A stretch of 64,000 bases of DNA. It comes from Dipylidium caninum. Lineage: Eukaryota > Platyhelminthes > Cestoda > Cyclophyllidea > Dipylidiidae. The notes under the pieces are model-generated. The model saw only the letters and a program-made list of their open reading frames with translations. It was not told the origin of the DNA and did no database searches. Of this stretch, positions 11,721-21,519 are shown in pieces. Where the stretch lies: NCBI GenBank assembly GCA_017562135.1, contig QEYB01000738.1, positions 82,631 through 146,630 of the forward strand, in the 5' to 3' direction. The first letter of the stretch is position 1; every line of letters begins with the position of its first letter. Made by a program: the position numbers and the translations under genes.

Positions 11721-13000
11721 ACCAGAGAGGAGGCTGAAGTGTGAAGAGAGGTGGAATCCCCCTTCTTCCCTCGAATATCTCCTCCAACCAGTAAATTCAA
11801 CTTTCCACACGCCTTCTAGTCGGCGCGACTTCGTTTTGACACATGGGAATTAGGTAACCTTCCTCACCATTCGGCAGGAGATTTAAGTGCACAGTCGTGA
11901 AGGTGTGGACAGAAATGACCTTCTCCTCACTGTCGCAAGACGAGGTCATGAGGCTCGAGAAGCAAAATAAATGTCGAGGTTTGTTCTGCCTGCACAGCCT
12001 CGTCATCATGCTCCTTTATCTCGAAAGAGCTATAGAACACGAAACTGTTCGTGAACTTTAGTCTGGACCAGATAGGCACTGATCATCTAAGCGGTTGGAA
12101 CACTTTCTGAGGCTGCACAGTGTTCGTGGTGGTGGTGGTGTTGGTGCAGACAAAATTCAGTAAGAGTCTCCCCTTCCGCGAAAAGGAGATATGAAGTTGG
12201 AAACTATTAGGCAGGTGTTTTTGTTTAAGCAGCCTTCAGATGGAACTTAGATGGATGCATTGTGACGTCCACCGGCTCATAGTGATGAAGAGGAGTAGGA
12301 AGAAAAATTGAGGACGACCACTGTGGAATTCGCTCCACCACACCAACGCTGTGGCATTGGCACCAACTTTACCGCATAACAATGCAGAACGACGTTTTGG
12401 GTCTTTGAGTTATTAATGGCATCTCCATCAAGTCGACGAACCGTTTTATCGCTTTTCCATTATTCTGGTCGTCCTCTTTTCCCTTCCTGCGTCTCCAACA
12501 CTTTCACCCAATCACATCGGAAATTCTTCGACACTCAAAAGAAAGAGTTGTAGGGCGCATGTGAATTGCGCTAGTCTCCCACTCTGTAAGCAACGCCCAC
12601 CGCCTCGCCGGCCCAGCACAGGTTGAAGGCGGCGGCCTTCGGCGTGTAAATTGTTTGAAGATTGGACCCCTCCAGGCAGCTTCACCAACTCAGTCAATTA
12701 CTGCTGCCGCGTCTAATTACCAGACACATGGGTGGTGAGGAAATCCTCAGCTCACCGAGGACCACCAAAATTAGGCGGTTATATTTAATCGTTCACCAAA
12801 GATCTAATTATTTTTGGATGAACACCCACACGTAACTTCAGTAAATCAAACTAAATTTACGTGTGCAGCGCGTGTGCGTGCCTGTGCAGTCCTACCTACA
12901 GGGTTGGCTAGTAATTGAGGGCAGATGTTAAGAATGAAAACCCAAACAAACTCTATTCAAGATACTGACACCCCTCCTCTCCCTTTTATACTCCACTCTA
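11721..13000. other. No intact gene; one short paralogous block
   Basis: Contains a GGT microsatellite near 12,127-12,145. A stretch at 12,410-12,440 (ATGGCATCTCCATCAAGTCG) resembles 30,468-30,495, inside the exon candidate at 30.4 kb, with a one-base length difference that shifts the frame. Otherwise nothing supported. Confidence 0.4.
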
Positions 13001-13090
13001 TCGGTCTTATGACACCCCAAATTCCGGCCACTTTGAAGCTCTAATGAGGTTTTCGAGACAACTTTGAATGGCTTGAGTTAAAAAAATCAG

Positions 13091-13480
13091 ATGACTATTT
13101 CCACCCATATATATTACCTACTTTTGCAAGGGCAGATTCCTTATGCCAGTTCAAATTCGACCGACTTGTTTTCCAACTTGTGCTACTTAATTCGAATGAG
13201 TAAACTAAAATGTTTTGGTCTTGATGTTATTAAGGAATTAAACGTAGGGGAAAAATGTGCCACCATCAAAAGCGGTTCCTCATCGTCCAAGGAAATAAAA
13301 TCAAGAGGATTCATATTGCACCTCCTGTCGTCTCACTTTGTGACGAGGGTCCGATTAAGCTCCTGCTCAGTAGATTTTCGTGCTCCAAGAGTTTGTATCG
13401 CTGTCAGGAGCACCTTCCGGCAAGCTGGCGTAGCAGGCGCATTAGTGCAGCGCGACAGGTTTTTGACACGCAATAGATAA
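13091..13480 (+). CDS. Uncharacterised 129-residue protein, tandem copy A
   Basis: ATG at 13,091 opens a 129-codon frame to TAG. It is the better copy of a tandem pair whose other member starts 1.3 kb downstream. The two align by DNA from about 13,010 and 14,165 onward. In this frame both are open over the C-terminal half: LSSHFVTR here against LSAHFVTR there, then CSVDFRAP against CSANFHAP, CIAVR against CIADR, and GALVQRD against GAAMQPD. Conservation of both cysteines and an open frame in both copies supports coding. The start ATG and its next codon are also conserved in copy B. A TATA-like TTTTATACTC lies at about 12,985. No family is recognised; an intron before the C-terminal half is possible. 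Confidence 0.4.
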   Translation: MTISTHIYYLLLQGQIPYASSNSTDLFSNLCYLIRMSKLKCFGLDVIKELNVGEKCATIKSGSSSSKEIKSRGFILHLLSSHFVTRVRLSSCSVDFRAPRVCIAVRSTFRQAGVAGALVQRDRFLTRNR

Positions 13481-13550
13481 GCCGAATATCAGCGAGCGGA
13501 TTTCGAGGATGTAGACTGATGGAACCCTGTTCGAGTTGACCACCTCGAAG

Positions 13551-13578
13551 TCCCTCCACCTCCACCTCTACCTCTACC
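13551..13578. repeat. CTC/CAC microsatellite
   Basis: CCTCCACC/CTCTACC triplet run, short and imperfect. Confidence 0.6.
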
Positions 13579-13677
13579 GACTCTTCCTAGAGCTCGTCCA
13601 CCGCCATTACCCAGCCCAGAACAAAAATCCTCATTTCGCACCGCTTTGACACAGTTGGCCAGTTTGAGAGTAAGCAA

Positions 13678-13683
13678 TTTATT
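13678..13683 (-). terminator. Poly(A) signal AATAAA
   Basis: AATAAA on the minus strand, about 65 bp after the stop codon of the small secreted-protein gene at 13.75-13.96 kb. Confidence 0.55.
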
Positions 13684-13747
13684 AGCGGTACCCCTGAAAT
13701 CTACGTGTTATAGTCCGCCCCAAATCGAAGGGGAAGGATGCCCGAGT

Positions 13748-13957
13748 TCAATGAAGCTCTTCCAACAGCTCGGGAATTTGCTCTATTAGAGGGCTGTCGG
13801 CACAGATCTCTCTGAAGCTGGGGTACTTTGCCATGGCCGAGAGCATGTCCATCTCCAAATCCTTGCCCTCGGGGTGAGCTGCTTGAGCAGCCGGCGTCAA
13901 GGCCTCCTGATTGGCCATGACCAAGGCGAAGCAGATGAGAATACTTAAGGGCTGCAT
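13748..13957 (-). CDS. Small secreted protein, 69 residues
   Basis: The minus-strand ATG at 13,957 opens a 69-codon frame ending in TGA. Residues 1-15 (MQPLSILICFALVMA) form a signal peptide with a good cleavage context VMA|NQEA. The predicted mature part is about 54 residues, acidic, with one cysteine and amphipathic helix-like segments (MLSAMAKYPSFREI, LIEQIPELLEEL). The frame runs nine codons further upstream, but only to a GTG. A TATA-like string at 14,000-14,010 places transcription start near 13,975, which favours this ATG. AATAAA follows about 65 bp after the stop. The gene is compact, intronless and lies antisense between two tandem plus-strand copies. Size and layout recall the small secreted helical proteins of tapeworms, but I cannot match it to a named one. 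Confidence 0.6.
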   Translation of the reverse strand: MQPLSILICFALVMANQEALTPAAQAAHPEGKDLEMDMLSAMAKYPSFREICADSPLIEQIPELLEELH

Positions 13958-13999
13958 TGTCGTGTGAGTGGTAATGAGAGACACACGCCTCTGTTCCCT

Positions 14000-14010
14000 C
14001 TTTCATACTC
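14000..14010 (-). promoter_or_regulatory. TATA-like element
   Basis: GAGTATGAAAG on the minus strand, about 45 bp before the chosen ATG. Two ATTGG (inverted CCAAT) strings lie just upstream near 14,030-14,055. Confidence 0.4.
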
Positions 14011-14149
14011 CCCTTTGGGCGGTCCAACGACCAATTACATTTGAGGATGAATTGGTCTTTCGAGGTTGGTCCATATTCATTCGAGTAGAGCTCTTAGACG
14101 TTATCTACTAATTGTTTGTCATAAGAAAGACTGGAATGTTTGACATTTT

Positions 14150-14592
14150 CCCTTGCCAGTCATTGTTGTCCTAGGGACACCCAATTCTTACCACTTTAAA
14201 GTCCTGGTGAGGTTTTCAAGACTGTGTGTGCTACTAGTTTGGGTAAAATACCAATGACTCTATTTCTAACCTCGCATATTACCTCCTCCCGCAAGAACGG
14301 ATTCTGTCCTGCAGCACTAACTCAATTCACCTGTTGTCTGGTGACCATCAACTGCCGCGAAAAATTTCAACCGCTTACTTAACGCTAAATGGAGGCAAAG
14401 CCAAGCAAACTCAAATTTTACGTCTTGTCGGCTCACTTTGTGACGAGGGGTCCGGTAAACACCTGCTCAGCAAATTTTCATGCTCCATGTGCTTGTATCG
14501 CTGACAGGCGCCTCTTTCAGCAAGTTAACCAGGTAGGCGCTGCAATGCAGCCAGATGCTTTGTTGTTGATGTACACTAGAAATCTTATATAA
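14150..14592 (+). pseudogene. Tandem copy B of the 13.09-kb gene, frame split
   Basis: This is the second copy of the tandem unit. The conserved start (ATGACT, 14,251) opens only 42 codons before TAA. The conserved C-terminal half is open from an ATG at 14,389 for 67 codons and keeps HFVTR, the APCACIADR region and its cysteines. The halves are in different frames, so the copy is broken unless an intron joins them. Confidence 0.45.
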
Positions 14593-14773
14593 CATCAAGC
14601 TTTGTCCTCTTGAAATCAGTGGGCGAAGACCCTGTGACGTCTTGGGGAATAAATGTGTACGCGATTCCTTCGACTCTCCCGACGAACATGTGGAAGAAAG
14701 GGTTTGCGACAGAATAGTATGTCTCTCTGGTCCAGCATGGGGCGACAGGCTGATGGACCTCATGAACCCACAT
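14585..14773 (-). CDS. Uncharacterised 62-residue ORF
   Basis: ATG at 14,773, TAA at 14,585. The composition is protein-like (ETYYSVANPFFHMFVGRVEG). A TTAAATAAGG string sits only a few bases before the ATG, too close to act as its TATA box, so the true 5' end may differ. It overlaps the end of tandem copy B on the other strand. Confidence 0.25.
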   Translation of the reverse strand: MWVHEVHQPVAPCWTRETYYSVANPFFHMFVGRVEGIAYTFIPQDVTGSSPTDFKRTKLDVI

Positions 14774-15282
14774 TTCTCCTTATTTAACCTGTCACATGAG
14801 TGACATAACGGCAGTTGTCAGGGCAATGAGCAAAGCTGCCTCATGGCTTTCATTGAACGTCAACCGTTATAACACTGTCGCTATAAATTATACCGGCTAC
14901 CGAGTCTGTCTTGTCCACTTCCAAGTTGTTTAATGGAGTATTTCTATAGGCAGATTAGTCAATTAAAATGAAGCAAACTTCTGAATATGGCTTGGAATTA
15001 CTGCCTACGTGGATGATATATGGCCTGTCACTGGTGTGTACCGAAATGTAATAACTCCTCGATTCGACTAAAAAGGTAACATGGTGTTCCCATGTTGACA
15101 GTATGGCCACCTGATAGGTAAGTTGCATGCATTAAAAAACCGTCTTTGGAGAAAATTCATGTGATTTAAGCTACTTCACTAAGTGAATAAATCTTGGGGC
15201 TTTTTCTCAGGATGTCTGAATATCCATGAAGTTTCCTATGAGATGTCTTAATTTGCGATTGTCTTCCCCATACTAGAGGACA

Positions 15283-15615
15283 ATGACCTTCCGACTATCT
15301 CTCCTTTGTCTTCTGACCGTCGCCGTGCACACGGCCAGGGCCGAGTCACTCTACGACATGCAGAAGAAGAAGGATAATGAGGAGGAGGAGGAGGAGTACT
15401 AGGAGGAGGAGGAGGAAGAATAAGATAAAGACGAGGCGGATGCGAGTGGACCAGGGAATCAGCAGCAAACGAGGATTTCCAACTATAAAATCCTTAAATT
15501 TATGCCCCTGGGCCAAGTACGAAAGTGTAGGGGTCTGGAGAAACGCATCTTCTTGCTTCTGATCCACTACCTCGGCCTAATGGACCCCCGCGAAGCCAGT
15601 CTAGAGAAGTTATGA
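15283..15615 (+). pseudogene. Secreted acidic protein ORF with two in-frame stops
   Basis: ATG at 15,283 (context GGACAATGA) starts a clear signal peptide, MTFRLSLLCLLTVAVHTARA. It is followed by a lysine and glutamate-rich run (QKKKDNEEEEEE). TAG at 15,400 and TAA at 15,421 interrupt this run. The same frame then stays open for about 64 codons with a different character (PLGQVRKCRGLEKRIF, then LLLIHYLGLMDPREASLEKL) to TGA at 15,613. A GT at 15,396 and an AG at 15,446 would remove 51 bp, both stops, and keep the frame. That candidate intron is purine-rich with no pyrimidine tract, so it is doubtful. Alternatives are a GAG-repeat expansion that killed the gene, or read-through. The C-terminal part has one dibasic KR site; a prohormone-like precursor is possible but unproven. 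Confidence 0.4.
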
Positions 15616-16599
15616 GGACTGAAGGCTGGGTTATCGAGACCTCCACACCAGTCATAGATCTGTTTCCCGCTTCACGTATTTAGCGCCTTTTCTCCCCGCA
15701 GGTCATCTTTCAGCTGCCATCCCTGTTCACCAGTAAATTTGACCTGGGAAAAAAACTGTGTCCATCTGCTCACCGAGGCAAGTTTTTTTTGGCGTCATAA
15801 TGAGGGTGCTAAACTCTTCACGCACAGAGTCGGATACCGCGACTGTCTCACAGTTCCAGTGAGGGGGAAATTGACCGTCACACCCAAAGCCGATTTTACG
15901 CTAAAAAGGCTAACGTGTGGAGGTGTCAGGTGGCTGCACTCATGCCACCGTTCGAATAGGCAATCCTGAATTAGGCTCGGCATGACCAGGAGATGAGGCC
16001 AAAACTGAGACCATGCGATTGGACAAAATGGCCACAAGTGAGCAAATTCCCAGGAATAGAGCAGAAGAAGTTTTCACTGGTGGAATCGGCAGCCGCAGAA
16101 ACCGCGGGTGTCATTCATAGGGTTTTTTTGCTTTTCCTAGTGGGCTGAGATGGAGAGATTTCCTCCTCGTCCAACTTTCGTCCCAGAGAATAACAGTCCC
16201 TGCAGAGGAAGCGGTTGAACGTGAGGCGATGCAGGTAAAAGAAGTAGAGGACTATGGGATAAACGCGAACAATGAGCAGATTAAATTGCCTCAACGCAAA
16301 AGTTTCATTCTCATAAATTCATGTGCGGTATAATATCCACGTCAGAAACCAAAACAACAGGCATAAGGCCGCGGTCGTGTACAGGAATGCTTAAATTTTC
16401 CCTGGATCTGAAGGAAATTTATTGCGATCACGTTATTTTTGTATTCACTACTTAACAAATAAGAGTGGTTGTACCGAACGCGCACATGATTCTTCTCGAG
16501 ACTATTTGTAGTCCTTTCAACATCCACTCACTTGCTGCTAATACGACTGCAGATGACACCATTTTCTCTGGTGGCCAAAGCTCAGGTGAGAGATTCTCT
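15616..16599. other. No gene seen
   Basis: Short frames only on both strands. No repeat match recognised. Confidence 0.4.
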
Positions 16600-16880
16600 T
16601 CCCCGGACACTTGGCCTTGAGATGCACATTTCAGAGCCCATTCCTTGTTACACTTTGTACTAATCGCCCAAAGGCAATTGTAATCAAAACGACTAAGCGA
16701 CATCTTCACTCGTGGGTGGTAGATGAAGCTGTGATCGGGCCACTGTCGCAAGCCACGAAAGGAGGCTACCTTTCCGCTGGTAGCGTGCGAATATGGTAAA
16801 TCGCTGGGATGAAGTATGGCAAAGAAGGCGAACCACATAAAAATATTTGGTGTGGTGTTCCTCTTCCATATGTTCGAAAC
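16600..16880 (+). repeat. Family Q element, partial copy
   Basis: Blocks CTTCACTCGTGGGTGGTAGA (16,701), GAAGCTGTGAT, GAAGGCGAACCACAT and GTTCCTCTTCC occur in the same order as in the 2.2-kb copy. It is separated by about 40 bp from the inverted R2 block. Confidence 0.5.
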
Positions 16881-16919
16881 AGGTTGGGGATTTTGCTTGT
16901 CTCAAGATCACCCTGTTGT

Positions 16920-17055
16920 CTCCGCATAATACATGGCTTGAAGTCTATGCATTCAGCAGGAATCTCCTTCATAGCTGCATTATCTAATTGACAGCAGATC
17001 CGGGGAACATCTCCATTGTGTCCTTTCTGCCTGCTCCACTCCACCATTACTCACG
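16920..17055 (-). repeat. Family R2 block, inverted copy
   Basis: The reverse complement matches 3,115-3,265: AGCAGGCAGAAAGGACACAA, TGGAGATGTTCCCCGGAT and ATGAAGGAGATTCC. Confidence 0.5.
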
Positions 17056-17529
17056 TGAGGCGACCGCATTCCCGGCAATGTCCAACTCCTATTCACGTCT
17101 TCAGACTGCAAGCACTTCAGGCATTGTAACATGAATGGGAGGGCGAAGTAGCCGGTTAATGCGCCAATGTCCTCGTCCACACTGGACAACTTCTCTTCTC
17201 CACACCATCACAATTGTCCGATATATGGAAAGCCTCTTGACAATATTGCTTTGTTCACGCAGATACCCTCCTTTTCTTAACTGCTTATTGCAGCCTCAAA
17301 TGCCTCCTCCTCCTCTCTCCTTGTCAACTCGCACTAAGATCAACTCATATGGGACGAGCCAATTACCTCTTTTGGCGACCTCATCTTTTCCGATGAGAAG
17401 AAAAAAGAGATAAGGATGCATCGCTAGGGGGCTTCAATGTGATCTTCGGGTAGGCAAGAGAACAGACTTTCTAGCACTTCACCCACCATCTCTTTTTAAA
17501 ATTATGATCAGTTGGCTCCAGGCTACAGC

Positions 17530-18600
17530 AGGTTCATATTAGCATCTACGTTATAAATGACTCGGTCTGGCCACCATTATGCCAATTCGCCCGATATGTC
17601 AAGTATTAGAATGGCAGTTGAGGAAAGTGCTTTCGTCTCCACGATGCCATCCATAACGCAAATATTCACCTCAACCATGCCATTTCAATCAAATATTTAT
17701 TTCGATAGCCAGAAGTCCACTTTAACGCTTTTTGCCCCGAGACATTCGTTCCGGTTAAGTCACTACTAATCCCCACAAGTTTCCGCACTTTCGAATGTCC
17801 TTTAAAGACAATGCGTTGTCCACGCTGCTACTTGCCTGTCTCTCAGCTATTCACTTCTACCTTCAACGCTCTTTCATTATTGTCTCCAATTCCAGTCATC
17901 ATCTCTTCCCCAAAATATACTAAATAACCCCACATACATCACGTACAGACATACATCACGCCTAGGAGGATAATGAGAATTTCCACATTCTAAATGAACC
18001 CCACTGCCAACTAACAAATGCCAACCTAATTATACCAATGGTACAACACCCACGCCCAATATGATAAGCACAAAGCCAATCAATCCACTTACTAGCCTTA
18101 TAATTCCTACTGACAAAACTCTCTAACTCGACATCAAGTCCGCATAGTAAGAAGAATATCCTTTCACCCAAGAGACTCTAAAAGTAAGCAAATGAAGCCA
18201 TTAAATACACACGCACACATATGTATATACACACTTACATTACAATCATGTTATTGCAGCCACAAAAGAAAACTTTTCGGCTGTAGTTCAATCACTGGTG
18301 GATTAGCCAAGAAAAGCTACGAAAACGTGACTTGATGTCATGTAAGCTAACCAACGCTTGCCATCTGATTCCATAATAAGCGTTAAAAAATCAAATCTTA
18401 TTAATAAACAAGTACATTATTATTTCAGTTGTATAAGTAGCAACAATAATAGCAACAAGGATACATTTCTTAATAGTCCTAACTTCATTATGTAACCACT
18501 TATAAATGTAGAATCTATGCTTTTAGCCTCAGCAAGAGCCACAGGTAAACAAGCATGGAAAGGAAATAATGAAGCATCGGTGGTACAAAACAAACACTTC
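17530..18600. repeat. AT-rich long repeat, copy 1
   Basis: Two parts match copy 2 at 19.05-19.96 kb in the same order. 17,600-17,740 matches 19,078-19,190 (AAATATTCACCT, ATGCCATTTCAA, AAAGTCCA(C/T)TTTAAC). 18,460-18,570 matches 19,780-19,880 (TAACTTCAT, CTTTTAGCC, GAAATAATG). The middle has diverged. On the minus strand one frame reads MDGIVE at 17,656 and VDGIVE in copy 2, hinting at an old coding part. Confidence 0.4.
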
Positions 18601-18666
18601 AAAAGAAAACAACCAAATATGTCCTATTGCGCTTTCACATATGGATAAAATGGTTCTTCATTGATG

Positions 18667-18698
18667 ACAGATAGATGGATAGATAGACAGATAGAGAC
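18667..18698. repeat. GATA/TAGA microsatellite
   Basis: Imperfect run of AGATAGATGGATAGATAG type units. Confidence 0.7.
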
Positions 18699-19049
18699 AA
18701 AGAGATTAAAATCAGAGGAAGACTAGTGGAAAATAAGAAACAGAGAGAATTCTGACCAGCAAGAAAACTTGCAAAACAAGGAGAATTGTGGACAAGTATA
18801 CTCCTCCAAGGTTAAAAGGAAGGCGAAATAAACAACTTTGTTCAACACAGTGAATTATTGCATACAAAAGGCAATAAGAATAGCAACATACGATAAGAAG
18901 AAACAATAAGAAAGCACCAACATACTCGAGCCTACATGTCAGGGATATTCACGGCACCAAACTTCCGCATAGGCAGTAACACCCAACAAAGTACCATAAC
19001 AATACCTTCTCAACACATGTAGACACAAGGAAACACACCAACCGACCAA

Positions 19050-19960
19050 ACAACTCAATCCCCATATATCAAACTTTAGAATGTCCGTTGGACAAAATGT
19101 TTTCTCTACAATTCCATCCACAATTCAAATATTCACCTAAACTATGCCATTTCAACAGCCAAAAGTCCATTTTAACACTTCTTCCCATACTTCACCCATC
19201 GTCCACACGAGACATTGTCGTCCTTTGTCCAAATCATACCCCTCCTCATCATTCCTCATGATTTTGCAAGCCTTTTCAAAACAAAGCTTTGCCCATGCGA
19301 TGAAGAAATTCCCGCTGAGTTCATCCACAAATGACCTTTCCATTCTCGCCATTACGGCAGGGGACCCAATTGCATATATGCATGTCTACATGCGCGGTAC
19401 CTGGCTGGAGGCGTCGGCCAACTATGATGTGGGTTCTAACAATTTACGCTCCTCATCATGGCCCACCACCTAACACCCCTTCAGCTTACATTCTTCTATC
19501 TCACTCATGACTCCTTCCCTTGAACACCCTAATGCATCTAGTTCTAACCTCATCCAAAATAGACTGTATAAACGCTAGCCAAATACAAGAAACAGATGGT
19601 CAATCACCAACTCAAAACTCAAAGAATGGTGCAGCAATACCGCCTAATTCCAAAAACAATAACCAGCGCCTACTATCAGATTTAATAACAGAAGTTAACA
19701 AAATCCAACACTATACACGCAACAGTCAATATATTATTGTCTTAAAAACGAAGTAATGACAACGAGATACACTTAACCTTAACTTCATGCTATAACCGTC
19801 ATAAAATACATAATGTATACTTTTAGCCGCGACATGGAACGTAGGTAATTTAGTAGGGAAAAGAAATAATGCAAAATCAGGACGAAAACAGATGTCAAGA
19901 ACGTAAGTGCTGTTAAAAATGCTCCATTACACCCACACTCATTGAAAAGTAATTCTTTTT
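19050..19960. repeat. AT-rich long repeat, copy 2
   Basis: Partner of 17.53-18.60 kb, direct orientation, about 1.45 kb apart. See copy 1 for the shared blocks. Confidence 0.4.
19152..19352 (-). CDS. Uncharacterised 66-residue ORF in the AT-rich block
   Basis: ATG at 19,352, TGA at 19,152. The composition is protein-like: charged and aromatic residues with no low complexity (RSFVDELSGNFFIAWAKLCF, then EKACKIMRNDEEGY). A plus-strand frame of 109 codons overlaps it, so the strand is not certain. No splice or poly(A) support was found. Confidence 0.25.
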   Translation of the reverse strand: MARMERSFVDELSGNFFIAWAKLCFEKACKIMRNDEEGYDLDKGRQCLVWTMGEVWEEVLKWTFGC

Positions 19961-20073
19961 TACTGACAGATGTGGTCAAGCTGAAGGAAAACTAATAAGT
20001 AGAAAGCAAGAAGCCGTTCATAACAATTTTCTAGCATCTTGTCCTGCTTCCACGGGTACCAAATCCGAGTAAA

Positions 20074-20412
20074 ATGGTCAGTTTACTCGGCAACTTATTA
20101 CAATATGCCTTGAGGAGGGCACTCGTAGTGGGAGAAGATGGCTTGCTCACAATAATCACAACCCACAATTTCATTACTTCAATCAAAAACGTGCAGAGGC
20201 CCTCATACCTCGGCGCAGTTGACTTGGTGTCAAGGATAGATGCTGGGATGTTGGCTGGTAGAATAAAAGAAGAGAAATCACGGCGAATGGTGTTCACTGG
20301 TAACTGTATGGCAAACTGTGTGGAGGAGAATGGCCTAAATGCATTGAATTACTCTAAAGTGGATGTGGATGTGTGTCATGATTGCATTGGGGTAGGCGAA
20401 AGCATAGTGTGA
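20074..20412 (+). CDS. Uncharacterised 112-residue ORF
   Basis: ATG at 20,074, TGA at 20,410, 112 codons. It is protein-like with four cysteines in the C-terminal third (NCMANCVEEN, VCHDC). The minus strand is also open over 20,031-20,297 but lacks an ATG at its start. No intron or poly(A) signal was identified, and no family recognised. Confidence 0.3.
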   Translation: MVSLLGNLLQYALRRALVVGEDGLLTIITTHNFITSIKNVQRPSYLGAVDLVSRIDAGMLAGRIKEEKSRRMVFTGNCMANCVEENGLNALNYSKVDVDVCHDCIGVGESIV

Positions 20413-21167
20413 TCAAGCTACGTAGTGGGAGTTTGCACGAAATCGATTGTCGAATTTGTGCTAAAGTCGGAGAAAAGGATATGTGGGAAGAAGGGGAGTG
20501 TCGGTGAAGGCGAGAGATGTTGAGTCAAATGCTCAAAATGGTGTGTTAATGAAGGCGAAAGTAGATTATGACTGAATTACATATTACTTTTTTAGACGGG
20601 TCGCCATGCCCAATTTGTAATCTGATAGCAGAAATTGGAATGTTGGCTGATGGGGCTCTTCTAGCTCAAGTCAATTTGTCTCGGTCTCAAGTTCAGAGTG
20701 AGGGGGATTTTCTTCTTACTTCACTGATTGGTGAATGATCATGTCTTTAGCCCATGATCGTCTCTTTGAGTGGGTTCAAGTGCCATTGCTATGAGCTGGT
20801 AATTTAACGTTTCTCAGGGAAATGTCCCGAGGCTACAGTAACTTGACGTGTTTTTCTCTATGATACCTTACAAAAAAAACGACGTAAGCCAGAAAATTTT
20901 TGACGTGTTCTTGTTGGATAGTCTTTCAGAGAATAAGCAACTCCACTTGATTGCTCTCCGTACGGTGTTTCTAGGCGAAGCCGATGGACCTCAATCTTCC
21001 TACCCCTTCCGAGGCCAAAGTTCGGCGCCGATGAGAACGGCGGAGGTATTTATGTGCAAATGACTTCTCCACTTGCGGGTATTTGAAAAAAGGGGAAAGG
21101 CAATGGACAGAGGCCTTAAAAAAAACACTTTCGTGTACGCGATTATCTTTGCAACCTACTTACCTAC

Positions 21168-21515
21168 CTGCTTATTTAACTCCAATGACAACAATTCTAT
21201 AAGTATACGGTAAACACACATGCCATCACGTGTTGCATGTAGAAGATAAGTACTTTGAGCAAAATCGGCTACAAACGGCCAACCACGCTGCCCAACGCGC
21301 TGGTGGGCTATAAGGCGGGAGAAGACAGCGTGCAAAGAGCTTCTAGACAATTCACTTCCCTCGCACTTGAGTTCATAATGACATTTGTTGCTATGGGTAA
21401 GAAGTTTCCGTACCAAATGCTGAGATAAACTTAAGAGCCTCTTTGGACTTGATATTTTTTTTTGCATCACCTCATACGGCAACTGTAACTTGAGCCAACG
21501 CACAGAAGGCTGCCC
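21168..21515 (-). CDS. Coding exon candidate, at least 116 codons
   Basis: The minus strand is open for about 116 codons and ends at a strong donor (AATAAGCAG|GTAGGT, with a perfect GTAAGT four bases later). The translation is of ordinary globular type, for example KRLLSLSQHLVRKLL, WPFVADFAQSTYLL and RDGMCVYRILIELLSLEL. No ATG opens it, so it should be an internal exon. An acceptor is possible at the GGGCAG around 21,510, without a good pyrimidine tract. Flanking exons were not found. Confidence 0.4.
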
Positions 21516-21519
21516 TCAG

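Noticed and set aside
13255..13476. Alternative plus frame of the 13.3-kb unit with three cysteines
   Set aside because: In tandem copy B this frame has several stops, whereas the neighbouring frame is open in both copies over the C-terminal half.
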